Part shown: positions 35,259 through 43,238 of the stretch, in pieces | Layout: the number at the start of each line of letters is the position of its first letter | Position numbering within the stretch: the first letter of the stretch is position 1 | Source of the DNA: Aerococcus sp. 1KP-2016 | Lineage (GTDB): Bacteria; Bacillota; Bacilli; Lactobacillales; Aerococcaceae | DNA: 50,769 nt | Direction of reading: 5' to 3' | NCBI RefSeq assembly: GCF_002252085.1 | Contig: NZ_NEEY01000011.1 | Coordinates: 1 to 50,769 of the forward strand | Notes under the pieces: generated by a model | What the model saw: the letters and a program-made list of their open reading frames with translations, nothing else | Told to the model about the DNA's origin: nothing | The model's database searches: none | Translations under genes and position numbers: made by a program

Positions 35259-36176
35259 TCATAATTTAGCGTCACTGATACGGACATCGTCACGTTCAAC
35301 CTGAGGTAAATTCGCGTTTAAATCCGTAATTGTTGCCCCATTGAAACCAGGTACAACCCAGTCTCCAGCGATTTCAGCCGTTGGGATTAGAACAAAGCCA
35401 CGTTCATGCATGCGCGGATGTGGCACTAATAAATCTGGGTACGTCAAAGTCAACTCGTCAATCAATAAAATATCGACATCAATTGTTCTCGGTCCATTTT
35501 TAAAGAGTCGAACTCTTTTTTCCATCGTTTCAATGGACTGACAAAATGCGAGTAAAGTCTGCGGGGCCAAGTCGGTTTCAATCTGCAAGACCATATTATA
35601 AAAATTATCCTGGTCGGCATAACCGCGCGGCACGGTTTCGTAAACACTAGAAACAGCGGTCACTTGAATATTGTCTTGATTTCTGAAGGCTTGAATGGCG
35701 TTTCGTAGATGGTCAACTTTAGGCTCGATATTAGACCCTAAGGCGATTAAGGCTTGATGCACCATTATTGCTCCCCCCTCTTCAGCTTTCATATTCTCCA
35801 GTAACCAGGTTCGATCGCGCGTGATTTCAACGGCCACATTGTCGTATATACCACGAATGGGTGGATCCGGTTTGGTTACACGAATCATGACCGCTTCCAC
35901 TAATGGGAAATCGGTTAAAATCGTAGCTGCCAAATTATGGGCTAGTCGTTCTAATAATTTGACTGGCGCTTCATTCTCTACAATATGTTGAATGACGGTA
36001 TATACATCAGCATAGGATACTGAATCGTGCATATTATCTGATTTCCCAGCCGGCGCCAAGTCTACATAGAGAATGGCATCAATATTGAAACGTTGGCCTA
36101 ATACGGTTTCCTCGGCTAATAAACCATGATTGGCGTAGAATTGCAGGTTGTTTAAATAAATTTTATCTTGCCCCAT
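35259..36176 (-). CDS. folBK: bifunctional dihydroneopterin aldolase / HPPK
   Basis: Fusion of FolB and FolK, two consecutive steps of folate synthesis, in one polypeptide of 305 residues. The FolB part (about 1-118) starts DKIYLNNLQFYANHGLLAEE and has the KLLERLAHNLA active-site region. A linker of about 20 residues leads to the FolK part (VHQALIALGSNIEPKVDHL, then GPRTIDVDILL and VPHPRMHERGFVL). The same fusion is known as SulD in Streptococcus pneumoniae. AAAGGG sets the ATG at 36176. It follows folP by 25 bases. Confidence 0.95.
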   Translation of the reverse strand: MGQDKIYLNNLQFYANHGLLAEETVLGQRFNIDAILYVDLAPAGKSDNMHDSVSYADVYTVIQHIVENEAPVKLLERLAHNLAATILTDFPLVEAVMIRVTKPDPPIRGIYDNVAVEITRDRTWLLENMKAEEGGAIMVHQALIALGSNIEPKVDHLRNAIQAFRNQDNIQVTAVSSVYETVPRGYADQDNFYNMVLQIETDLAPQTLLAFCQSIETMEKRVRLFKNGPRTIDVDILLIDELTLTYPDLLVPHPRMHERGFVLIPTAEIAGDWVVPGFNGATITDLNANLPQVERDDVRISDAKL

Positions 36177-36201
36177 ATCCGTCACCCTTTCAGCTTTGTA
36201 A

Positions 36202-36984
36202 TTAGTCTACTGTTAGTGAACCACGTTTAATGGCATCTGCTACAACAGCTGCTTCCTTGTTGACTTTAACATTGTGAACACGGACCATATCCGCACCCGA
36301 AAAGATGCCCGATACCGTCGTTGCAGAAGTTGCCACGTCACGCTCTTTCGCTGGAACATCCAATAATTTGCCCAAAAAACCTTTGCGTGAAGTAGCTAAT
36401 AGGATTGGCAAACTAAAGCTGGTTAATTCTTGTAACCCTTGAATCGCCATCAAATTATCGTCTTCCGTTTTGGCAAATCCAACCCCTGGATCAAGGATTA
36501 ATTGGTCATATTTCATTCCTTTATCCAAAGCAATATCGATTGATTTTTGTAAATCATCTTTCATTTCGGCCATTACGTCGGTATAAGGTGTATATTCTTC
36601 ACGATTGTGCATCAAGATGAGTGGCGCATCAAAAACGGCGCAAACACGAGCGATTTCTGGTTCTCTAGTGGCTGCCCATTGGTCGTTAATCATATCTGCA
36701 CCGGCGATTAACGCTTGACGCGCTACTTCTTCTTTCCATGTGTCGACGGAAATCAAGACGTCAGAGAATGAGCGAATCGCCTCAACAGCTGGAATCACTC
36801 GCTTTAATTCTTCTTCTAAAGTCACAGGAACGTGTCCAGGACGTGTAGATTCTCCACCCACATCAATGATATCAGCGCCATCTGCAATTAATTTTTTTGT
36901 TTGGGCGATGATGTCTTCACGTGTCATGTACGAACCACCATCCGAAAATGAGTCTGGTGTCACATTTAAAATACCCATCATCAT
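36202..36984 (-). CDS. folP: dihydropteroate synthase, N-terminus possibly frameshifted
   Basis: Condenses p-aminobenzoate with dihydropterin pyrophosphate; target of sulfonamides. The 260-residue frame has GILNVTPDSFSDGG, DVGGESTRPGH, a LASRKGFLG-like loop (LATSRKGFLGKLL) and the terminal VRVHNVKVN. It starts MMMGILNV without a ribosome binding site. An upstream frame (ATG at 37034, MYIKRLNQYFEFPADHT) ends at TGA overlapping that ATG. One added base (ACATTGATG for ACATGATG) would join them as DHTLMMGILNV, matching the usual N-terminal strand. I therefore suspect a one-base deletion at about 36984. It lies 45 bases after folE if the upstream start is used. Confidence 0.9.
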   Translation of the reverse strand: MMMGILNVTPDSFSDGGSYMTREDIIAQTKKLIADGADIIDVGGESTRPGHVPVTLEEELKRVIPAVEAIRSFSDVLISVDTWKEEVARQALIAGADMINDQWAATREPEIARVCAVFDAPLILMHNREEYTPYTDVMAEMKDDLQKSIDIALDKGMKYDQLILDPGVGFAKTEDDNLMAIQGLQELTSFSLPILLATSRKGFLGKLLDVPAKERDVATSATTVSGIFSGADMVRVHNVKVNKEAAVVADAIKRGSLTVD

Positions 36985-37079
36985 GTGTGATCTGCAGGAA
37001 ATTCAAAGTATTGATTTAATCGTTTAATATACATTGTTACCCATCTTTCTTTTGATGATTTGAAGCCTTTTATTCCTAA

Positions 37080-37634
37080 TTATAATTGAATCATGTTTAA
37101 TACTTCTTGCCGTTTTGCTTGATCTTGGTAGATACCACGCGAGGCGAAGGTCACCGTTTTTGAACCTGGTTTTTTAATGCCTCGAATGGTCATACACATA
37201 TGTTCTGCTTCGATCACAACAAATACCCCTAGTGCTCCTAGTTCCTCAGCCAAAACATCCGCCACTTGGTTGGTTAAACGTTCTTGTAATTGTGGACGTA
37301 GTGCATAATCCTCTACGACACGTGCTAGTTTAGACAAACCAATTACCTGGCCACCATTGGGGATATAGGCCACATGCGCCTGACCAATCACTGGTAGTAA
37401 GTGGTGTTCACAAGTAGAGTTGAAAGGGATATCCTTTACCAATACAAACTCAGAAGCAGACTCCGCAAATGTTTTTTCTGTATGTACTTTTGGATCACGA
37501 TTTAATCCATCGAAGACCTCAGCATACATTTTCGCCACTCGTTCAGGCGTTTCTTGTAAACCTTCGCGATCAGGATCTTCCCCAACTGCCAATAAAATTT
37601 CTCTCACTGCACGTGCAATTCTCTCTTTATCCAT
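37080..37634 (-). CDS. folE: GTP cyclohydrolase I
   Basis: First committed enzyme of folate synthesis, converting GTP to dihydroneopterin triphosphate. The 184 residues include [20 protein letters not shown], the zinc Cys/His pair in [32 protein letters not shown], and the second zinc Cys in [23 protein letters not shown] fixes the ATG at 37634. It follows folC by 65 bases in the folC-folE-folP-folBK cluster. Confidence 0.97.
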   Translation of the reverse strand: MDKERIARAVREILLAVGEDPDREGLQETPERVAKMYAEVFDGLNRDPKVHTEKTFAESASEFVLVKDIPFNSTCEHHLLPVIGQAHVAYIPNGGQVIGLSKLARVVEDYALRPQLQERLTNQVADVLAEELGALGVFVVIEAEHMCMTIRGIKKPGSKTVTFASRGIYQDQAKRQEVLNMIQL

Positions 37635-37699
37635 TCCTACCACCTTTTTCTCTTATACTTTTGTAAAATATTGATTTGATTATAGCATTTAATAGGCAA

Positions 37700-39022
37700 T
37701 CAGCCTTGCAAAATTTGCTTTCTCAAGTAACCCACAAAATAAAAGCTACCGAAGACACATAACATGTCTTGTTCATCAAGCTTTGCTTGCGCCAAAGTCA
37801 AGGCCTCGGAATCGCTACTTGCAACTTGGGCACGCCCCCCATTCGCTTCAATTAAAGCGGCCAACTCACTCGCCGGCAATGCCCTGTGTGAATGTGGCGT
37901 TAAGGTAATCATTTGGTCAAAAAGTGGGACTACAGTTGCAACAATATGTGCCACATCTTTATCTGCCAACATACCCAAAATTGCAATTCGTTTTTGACCA
38001 ACACGGGTTGGGTAATAGCTTTCAATCGCCTCTTTTAGCGTCAAAATCCCATCCATATTATGCGATCCGTCAATGATAATATCCGGCTTTTGGGCCACGC
38101 GCTCAAAACGTGCCGGCCAAAGTGTCTTAGCGAGACCGTCTCTCTTTGCTTGGTCACCTATTAGAATCCCCTGACTTTCAAGATTGGCGATAATTTCTAG
38201 TGCCAAGGCTGCATTATTGATTTGGTAAGGCGCCATCAAGCAAAGTTGATAGGTTTTACCTTTATAAGTAAATGCTTGAAAGCCATCGGACGTGATGCCT
38301 AGTTTGATGATTTCGTTGGCATTTAATTGGGTAACTGTGACATGCTTAGTGGTTGCTTGAGCCAAAATAGCTGCCTCGGCTTCCACTGCTTGTGGATATA
38401 AAATTAAAGGAACGCCTTCTTTAATGATACCAGCTTTTTCCCCCGCAATTTCACCTAACGTATCGCCAAGAATGTGTTGGTGATCCAAGGCGACTTTGGT
38501 AATAGCTGTCACGAGTGGTTTTTCAACGATATTGGTCGCATCTAAACGGCCACCTAAACCTACTTCAAGTACAACGAAATCGACTGCTTCGGCTTGAAAA
38601 ACTAGCCAGGCTAGCCCAGTAAATATTTCAAATTCTGTATAAAGTTCGCCAGATCCCAGGTTTTGATTCATTCGGTCCACTTGTGCCATCAACTGTTCAT
38701 CGGACACATTGATGCCATTGATTTGAATGCGTTCGTTAAAATCGACTAAGGATGGTGACGTATATAAACCAACCTTGTAACCAGCTTCTTGCAGGATGGT
38801 AGCGGTCATTTTGGCCGTTGAACCTTTACCGTTCGTTCCAGCAATATGGATTGTCGGTAAGCTATTTTCTGGATGATCAAAATGCCCCATGAGCTGGCGA
38901 ACTGAATCCAAGCCAAGTACCATTTTACCGGCTTCCTGGAGGGGTAATTTTGCTGAAAGATCCTCATATTGCACGTGTAAAGCCTCATTTCTACTAGTCT
39001 TTGGTGTTGAGTGAACCACCAT
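37700..39022 (-). CDS. folC: folylpolyglutamate / dihydrofolate synthase
   Basis: ATP-dependent Mur-ligase-type enzyme adding glutamate to dihydropteroate or folates, 440 residues. The P-loop is HIAGTNGKGSTAKM (about residues 59-72). GLGGRLDATNIV (about 155-166) and DGSHNMDG (about 325-332) are further signatures. No clear ribosome binding site precedes the ATG at 39022. A TATACT hexamer ends 9 bases before it, so transcription may start at or next to the start codon. It leads the folate cluster and is divergent from the glutathionyl-hydroquinone reductase gene. Confidence 0.93.
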   Translation of the reverse strand: MVVHSTPKTSRNEALHVQYEDLSAKLPLQEAGKMVLGLDSVRQLMGHFDHPENSLPTIHIAGTNGKGSTAKMTATILQEAGYKVGLYTSPSLVDFNERIQINGINVSDEQLMAQVDRMNQNLGSGELYTEFEIFTGLAWLVFQAEAVDFVVLEVGLGGRLDATNIVEKPLVTAITKVALDHQHILGDTLGEIAGEKAGIIKEGVPLILYPQAVEAEAAILAQATTKHVTVTQLNANEIIKLGITSDGFQAFTYKGKTYQLCLMAPYQINNAALALEIIANLESQGILIGDQAKRDGLAKTLWPARFERVAQKPDIIIDGSHNMDGILTLKEAIESYYPTRVGQKRIAILGMLADKDVAHIVATVVPLFDQMITLTPHSHRALPASELAALIEANGGRAQVASSDSEALTLAQAKLDEQDMLCVFGSFYFVGYLRKQILQG

Positions 39023-39101
39023 ACCTAGTTTAGTATAGCTAACTTTGGCCTTTTAGTCATCAAAGCATTACTGAAAAATTTCATCGTCCAAAGGCTCATT
39101 C

Positions 39102-39130
39102 TTGAGAAATGCACTTTATTCCACTATAAT
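39102..39130 (+). promoter_or_regulatory. promoter of the glutathionyl-hydroquinone reductase gene
   Basis: TTGAGA (39102-39107) and TATAAT (39125-39130) are separated by 17 bases. Confidence 0.85.
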
Positions 39131-39172
39131 GACCATATAATTTGAAATCGAAATTTTAAAAGGAGATGTATT

Positions 39173-40129
39173 ATGGGATTATTAGTAGATGGCGTTTGGC
39201 AAGATAAATGGTATGATACCAAATCAACAGGTGGCCGATTCATTCGTACCGATTCACAATTCAGAAACTGGATTACCAAAGACGGTGCTGCAGGCCCTAC
39301 AGGAGATGCAGGTTTCAAAGCTGAAGCCGGCCGTTACCATTTATATATTTCACTAGCCTGTCCATGGGCGAGCCGTACCCTAATCATGCGTAAATTAAAA
39401 GGTCTAGAAGATATCATTTCTTTATCAGTCGTAAATCCATATATGCTTGAAAACGGTTGGACTTTCTCACCGGACCAAGGCGTAATCGCAGACCCTATCT
39501 TGAACGCAGATTACCTATACCAAGTATATACACATGCTGACCCTAACTATTCAGGCCGTGTTACCGTGCCCGTTTTATATGATAAAAAGACAGATACCAT
39601 CGTAAACAACGAATCTTCTGAAATTATGTTCATGTTCAACGAAGCATTTGACGAAGTCGGCGCAACGCCGGGTGACTTTTATCCAGAAGCAATGCATGAC
39701 CAAATCAAAGAACTTGATGATTACATTTACCCGAACATCAATAACGGTGTATATAAAGCTGGTTTCGCAACCGATCAAAAAGTTTACGAAGAAGAAGTTG
39801 CTAACGTATTTGCTGGTTTAGAAAAAATGGACCAAATCCTTGCCGATAAGAAATATTTATTAGGTGACCAATTAACTACATCCGATATCCGTTTATTCAC
39901 AACCTTAATTCGTTTTGAACACGTATATTACGGTCATTTCAAATGCAACATCAAACACTTAACTGATTTCACTAATGTATGGCGTTACACCCGTGAAATC
40001 TACAACTTGCCTGGCATTGCCGAAACTGTAGATTTCTACCATATCCAACACCACTACTACGGCAGCCACCCTACCATCAATCCAAATGGTATCGTACCAG
40101 CTGGTCCAGCAATTGATTTTTCAATCTAA
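39173..40129 (+). CDS. glutathione S-transferase family, glutathionyl-hydroquinone reductase
   Basis: Xi-class GST (YqjG/ECM4 type) of 318 residues that reduces glutathionyl-hydroquinones. The catalytic Cys63 is in the family motif LACPWASR. RYHLYISLACPWASRTLIMR and the C-terminal WRYTREIYNLPGIAETVDFY and HHYYGSHPTINPNGIVPAGP are typical. AAAAGGAG precedes the ATG. No glutathione synthesis gene is in the window, so the thiol used is uncertain. A three-way-junction repeat follows 23 bases after the stop. Confidence 0.92.
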   Translation: MGLLVDGVWQDKWYDTKSTGGRFIRTDSQFRNWITKDGAAGPTGDAGFKAEAGRYHLYISLACPWASRTLIMRKLKGLEDIISLSVVNPYMLENGWTFSPDQGVIADPILNADYLYQVYTHADPNYSGRVTVPVLYDKKTDTIVNNESSEIMFMFNEAFDEVGATPGDFYPEAMHDQIKELDDYIYPNINNGVYKAGFATDQKVYEEEVANVFAGLEKMDQILADKKYLLGDQLTTSDIRLFTTLIRFEHVYYGHFKCNIKHLTDFTNVWRYTREIYNLPGIAETVDFYHIQHHYYGSHPTINPNGIVPAGPAIDFSI

Positions 40130-40152
40130 TTAATAGTCATGAAATATGAAAC

Positions 40153-40434
40153 GAGGTTGGGACAAAAGACCTCTAAAAAGGCGTACACAATTCTTAATAA
40201 GAGTTGTGTACGCCTTTTACCTTGAAAAAATTCTAATAAATTTTGATTGAAATTTATCATGGGAACAGGTTAAAGGACTGAAAGGGTAGTTCCTTAGCCG
40301 TGAAGGAGGATGAAATCGATACCTTGGCTCGATTTCAAATTGAAAGACCTTGGCCTTCAATGGTCCCACGGCTCACAAGGAACGTACACTGTAAGAACGA
40401 AAAACCGATGACTTTAATTTTTTGTTCCAGCCTC
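40153..40434 (+). repeat. 282-bp three-way-junction repeat, copy 1
   Basis: The outer arms GAGGTTGGGACAAAA (40153-40167) and TTTTTTGTTCCAGCCTC (40418-40434) are complementary. Inside are a strong hairpin (40175-40217, AAGGCGTACACAA/TTGTGTACGCCTT) and a three-way junction: GTTCCTT/AAGGAAC plus AGCCGTG/CACGGCT close GAAATCGA/TCGATTTC and ATTGAAAG/CCTTCAAT. It fills the convergent gap between the reductase gene and ydbC and may serve as terminator for both. Confidence 0.85.
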
Positions 40435-40441
40435 TTTTCTT

Positions 40442-40663
40442 TTATAAATCTAAGTTGTTTAAGGCATCGCGGAGTTGGCGAAGTTCATCATCGGTTAGGG
40501 TGATACCCTTGCCCATTTTGTCATAGTTTTCATTCCAAGTGCGGATGTCATAACTTGCTGGCCGATCGTTCCATGATACTTTGGTGAGTTCCTTGGTCCA
40601 ACCTGATTTATTTTCGGATAGTTGCGCGATATGTTCAGTGATTTCGAATTTGAAGTCTGCCAT
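40442..40663 (-). CDS. ydbC: YdbC-family PC4-like ssDNA-binding protein
   Basis: Small protein of 73 residues with the PC4/Sub1-like fold, thought to bind single-stranded DNA. Visible parts are FKFEITEHIAQLSENKSGWT, LTKVSWNDRPASYDIRTWNE and MGKGITLTDDELRQLRDAL. GGAGGGG sets the ATG at 40663; the longer frame to 40681 has no site. It ends 8 bases from repeat copy 1. Confidence 0.88.
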   Translation of the reverse strand: MADFKFEITEHIAQLSENKSGWTKELTKVSWNDRPASYDIRTWNENYDKMGKGITLTDDELRQLRDALNNLDL

Positions 40664-40753
40664 CTTTTTCCCCTCCATCAATAGTATTCAGTATGTCTCT
40701 TCATGTGTTATGAACATTATACCCGTCTTCTCATAAGTCTCAAAATAGCTGAA

Positions 40754-42034
40754 TTAGCCTTTGGTACCATCTTCCTTCACACCGAATAGTAAAACGCCCC
40801 CGATTAGGAATAGAATAATTAAGGCAAAGACACCATTCAATGAGTTGCCAGTCCATTGGGTGATGATACCTAGTAAAGTCGTCCCTATGATTGATGAAAA
40901 CTTTCCAAAAACGTTGTAGATACCGAAAAACTCATTAGATTTACCCTCTGGCACCAACTTCCCAAACATTGACCGCGACAAGGCTTGTAAGCCGCCTTGC
41001 GCCGTCCCAACCATACATGCCAGAATGAAAAAGTCCGTTGCAGTTTCCATGCTTAGCGCATAAATACAAATAATAATGTAGGTCGTAATGCCGACATAAA
41101 TCATAAGCTTATCACCGAAACGTTTCGCTAGATAGCCATACAGGACGGTAAAAGGAAAGGCGACAATTTGCACAATCAGTAAGACAACAATCAACACGGT
41201 GGCCTCAATGCCCAGGTCGGTTGCGACCGCTGTTGCCATAGAAATGATTGTGCCGACCCCATCGATATAAAGGAAATAAGCCAATAAAAATACAAATAAT
41301 TGCTTATATTGAGCCATTTCTTTAAGGGTATTCGCTACACGCTTAAAGGCATCTCGGATTGGATGCGCTGTTGGTTGAATCCATGATTTTTGTTTGACAT
41401 TCTGCCAATAAGGGATTGTAAATACAAACCACCACACGGCTGTCATGACAAAAGCTGCGCGAGTCAACCAGTCTAAAGAAAATGGCATGCTGTCAATGTT
41501 TAGCATGAAAACCATATAGACTAGAAAAGGAATACAGGACCCGATGTAGCCCATGCCGTAGCCCATGCTAGAAACGCGTGACATTCTCCTTTTATCTGTC
41601 ACATCAAGTAGCGAAGCATCATAGAAGATATTCGATGACGAAAAACCGACATTCGATAGAACATATAGCACAAGTAGCCCTAGCCAAGCAAATGTCCAGG
41701 AGCCTGATGGTGAAAATCCCATCATAAGTACAGAAGCAATGCCAAGTAATGTACCCACGGTGAACATGGGCTTACGGAAGCCTTTATATTCGGCGATTGA
41801 GCCAAGTATAGGGGCCATCAGACCAACGAGTAAGGTACCAATTGAGTTGGCATAGGACAGATAGGCTGTGGAATTGGCATCGGCGATACCAGCGCCTTCT
41901 GCTACTGCTTTGTAAAATAAGGGGAAGATGGTTGTTGTAATCATCAGAGAATATGCCGAGTTCCCTGTATCTTGTAACACCCAAGACCACTCTTGTTTAC
42001 TGTACCCTAAGAATTTCTTTGATTCTGTTGCCAT
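40754..42034 (-). CDS. MFS transporter, UMF1/Atg22-like family
   Basis: Integral membrane protein of 426 residues with about 12 hydrophobic segments. The N-terminus EWSWVLQDTGNSAYSLMITT and the segment GFRKPMFTVGTLLG match UMF1-type transporters related to yeast Atg22; substrates are unknown. NEFFGIYNVFGKFSSIIGTT near the C-terminus is also typical. GGAGGTAGGTC precedes the ATG. It follows the DUF1801 gene by 27 bases on the same strand and is probably co-transcribed. Confidence 0.87.
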   Translation of the reverse strand: MATESKKFLGYSKQEWSWVLQDTGNSAYSLMITTTIFPLFYKAVAEGAGIADANSTAYLSYANSIGTLLVGLMAPILGSIAEYKGFRKPMFTVGTLLGIASVLMMGFSPSGSWTFAWLGLLVLYVLSNVGFSSSNIFYDASLLDVTDKRRMSRVSSMGYGMGYIGSCIPFLVYMVFMLNIDSMPFSLDWLTRAAFVMTAVWWFVFTIPYWQNVKQKSWIQPTAHPIRDAFKRVANTLKEMAQYKQLFVFLLAYFLYIDGVGTIISMATAVATDLGIEATVLIVVLLIVQIVAFPFTVLYGYLAKRFGDKLMIYVGITTYIIICIYALSMETATDFFILACMVGTAQGGLQALSRSMFGKLVPEGKSNEFFGIYNVFGKFSSIIGTTLLGIITQWTGNSLNGVFALIILFLIGGVLLFGVKEDGTKG

Positions 42035-42061
42035 GACCTACCTCCGTTCGAATATGCCTAG

Positions 42062-42406
42062 TTAGGCTTGTTGCTGATAGTTATATTGAGCTAATGTAAT
42101 GAGTGTGTCATAAGGTATTGCTGTGCCATAAGGAAAAGCCAAGGTTCCCTTACCAGTACGATATTTCCCAACCAGGTCTTCAAAATGGTCAATAGTTGCT
42201 GGAAAAGGATAAATGCCTAAATGTTTCTTGGCTGCACTATAATGAAATACCACTTTTTTGTCAGCTACGGTTGGCATACCATAAGAAATCTTTTCATAAC
42301 ATGTGGGCAAGGCTTCTGCCAAACGGCGCCGCAATTCATGCAAGGTCGCTTGGGCTACTTCATCTTGCGCTTCGATATACGCATCAATTTCTGGTACCAA
42401 TTCCAT
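42062..42406 (-). CDS. DUF1801 domain protein
   Basis: A 114-residue protein of the DUF1801/YdhG-like family, a small alpha/beta fold proposed in some cases to act as an iron chaperone. Landmarks are LPTCYEKISYGMPTVADKKV and FHYSAAKKHLGIYPFP. GGAGG selects the ATG at 42406; the upstream ATG in frame (42439) is too far. It is the first gene of a pair with the MFS transporter. Confidence 0.8.
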   Translation of the reverse strand: MELVPEIDAYIEAQDEVAQATLHELRRRLAEALPTCYEKISYGMPTVADKKVVFHYSAAKKHLGIYPFPATIDHFEDLVGKYRTGKGTLAFPYGTAIPYDTLITLAQYNYQQQA

Positions 42407-42497
42407 TTGGATCATCCTCCTCTTTTCTTCATCAGTCATTGTATTGGTTCAAGAACCGTCTTGTTCAATTATATCATTCAGGTATACAAGACATTGT

Positions 42498-42531
42498 AAA
42501 AAGCAGGTAAAGTATACACCCTACCTGCTTT
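42498..42531. terminator. bidirectional terminator
   Basis: AAAAAGCAGGTA (42498-42509) pairs with TACCTGCTTT (42522-42531). On the minus strand it ends the uracil-DNA glycosylase family gene. Confidence 0.8.
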
Positions 42532-42569
42532 ACAATTCGTATGTCTTATTTACAATTCGCACGACTTTA

Positions 42570-43162
42570 TCACTCACGATTTTCAGTTAAATAGTCTTGA
42601 ATCATCGTCCGAAATACGGGCACTACATCCTCTTCGAACCACGGATTCTTTTGTAACCAACGTCTATTTAAGGGGGAAGGATGCACTAAAGGAAAATATT
42701 TTGGTAAATAGTCTTGATAATGACGGACCGTTTCTGTTAAATTACTTTGTCTTCGTTTCCCTAGATAGTATTTTTGCGCATAATTTCCTATTAGTACGAT
42801 GGTTGCTAATTCTGGCATTTCATTCAATAGACGTGGATGAAATTTTTCTGCAAAACCTTTTCTGGGCGGTAAATCACCCGTCTTCCCCTTTCCTGGATAA
42901 TAGAAATCCATGGGTATTTGGGCAATTAAATCAGTGGTATAAAAAGTTTCACGGTCAATCCCCATCCATTCACGTAAACGGTCGCCACTTTGATCATTCC
43001 AAAATAAATTTGTTTCTTCCACTTTTTTACCCGGAGCTTGACCAATAATAGCTATACGGGCCTTTTTATTTGCAGAAAAACTGGTCCAATACCGCGTTCT
43101 TTGTACACGGCATTGAATGGATCGTTTTCAATATCTCTGCGAATATCATCAAAAATATTCAA
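42570..43162 (-). pseudogene. uracil-DNA glycosylase family protein, frameshifted
   Basis: UDG-fold protein related to small Firmicute uracil-DNA glycosylase-like enzymes. The intact 150-residue frame from 43022 lacks the N-terminal motif. The upstream frame starts at TTG 43162 (site GAAGGTG) as MNIFDDIRRDIENDPFNAV and breaks at VF. The next frame continues ANKKARIAIIGQAPGKKVEE into LFWNDQSGDRLREWMG, MDFYYPGKGKTGDLPPRKGF and the catalytic-loop VHPSPLNRRW. One extra base in the run at 43076-43080 restores a protein of about 197 residues. The deletion lies in a five-base homopolymer, typical of sequencing error. Confidence 0.82.
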
Positions 43163-43238
43163 TTAAATCCCACCTTCTTCCACATCCTTTTATGTATGAG
43201 AACAATGCATAGCCAGATGCTATGCCTTGTCCAAAAAC

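Noticed and set aside
40300-40503. Conserved small frame MKEDEIDTLARFQIER at 40300 and MKEDEIETLARFQIER at 47097
   Set aside because: It spans the three-way-junction repeat, and the third copy keeps base pairing while the peptide changes after the first residues. The complementary strand also yields similar-looking peptides (SRFHPLSRL). I treat it as structure, though translation is not excluded.
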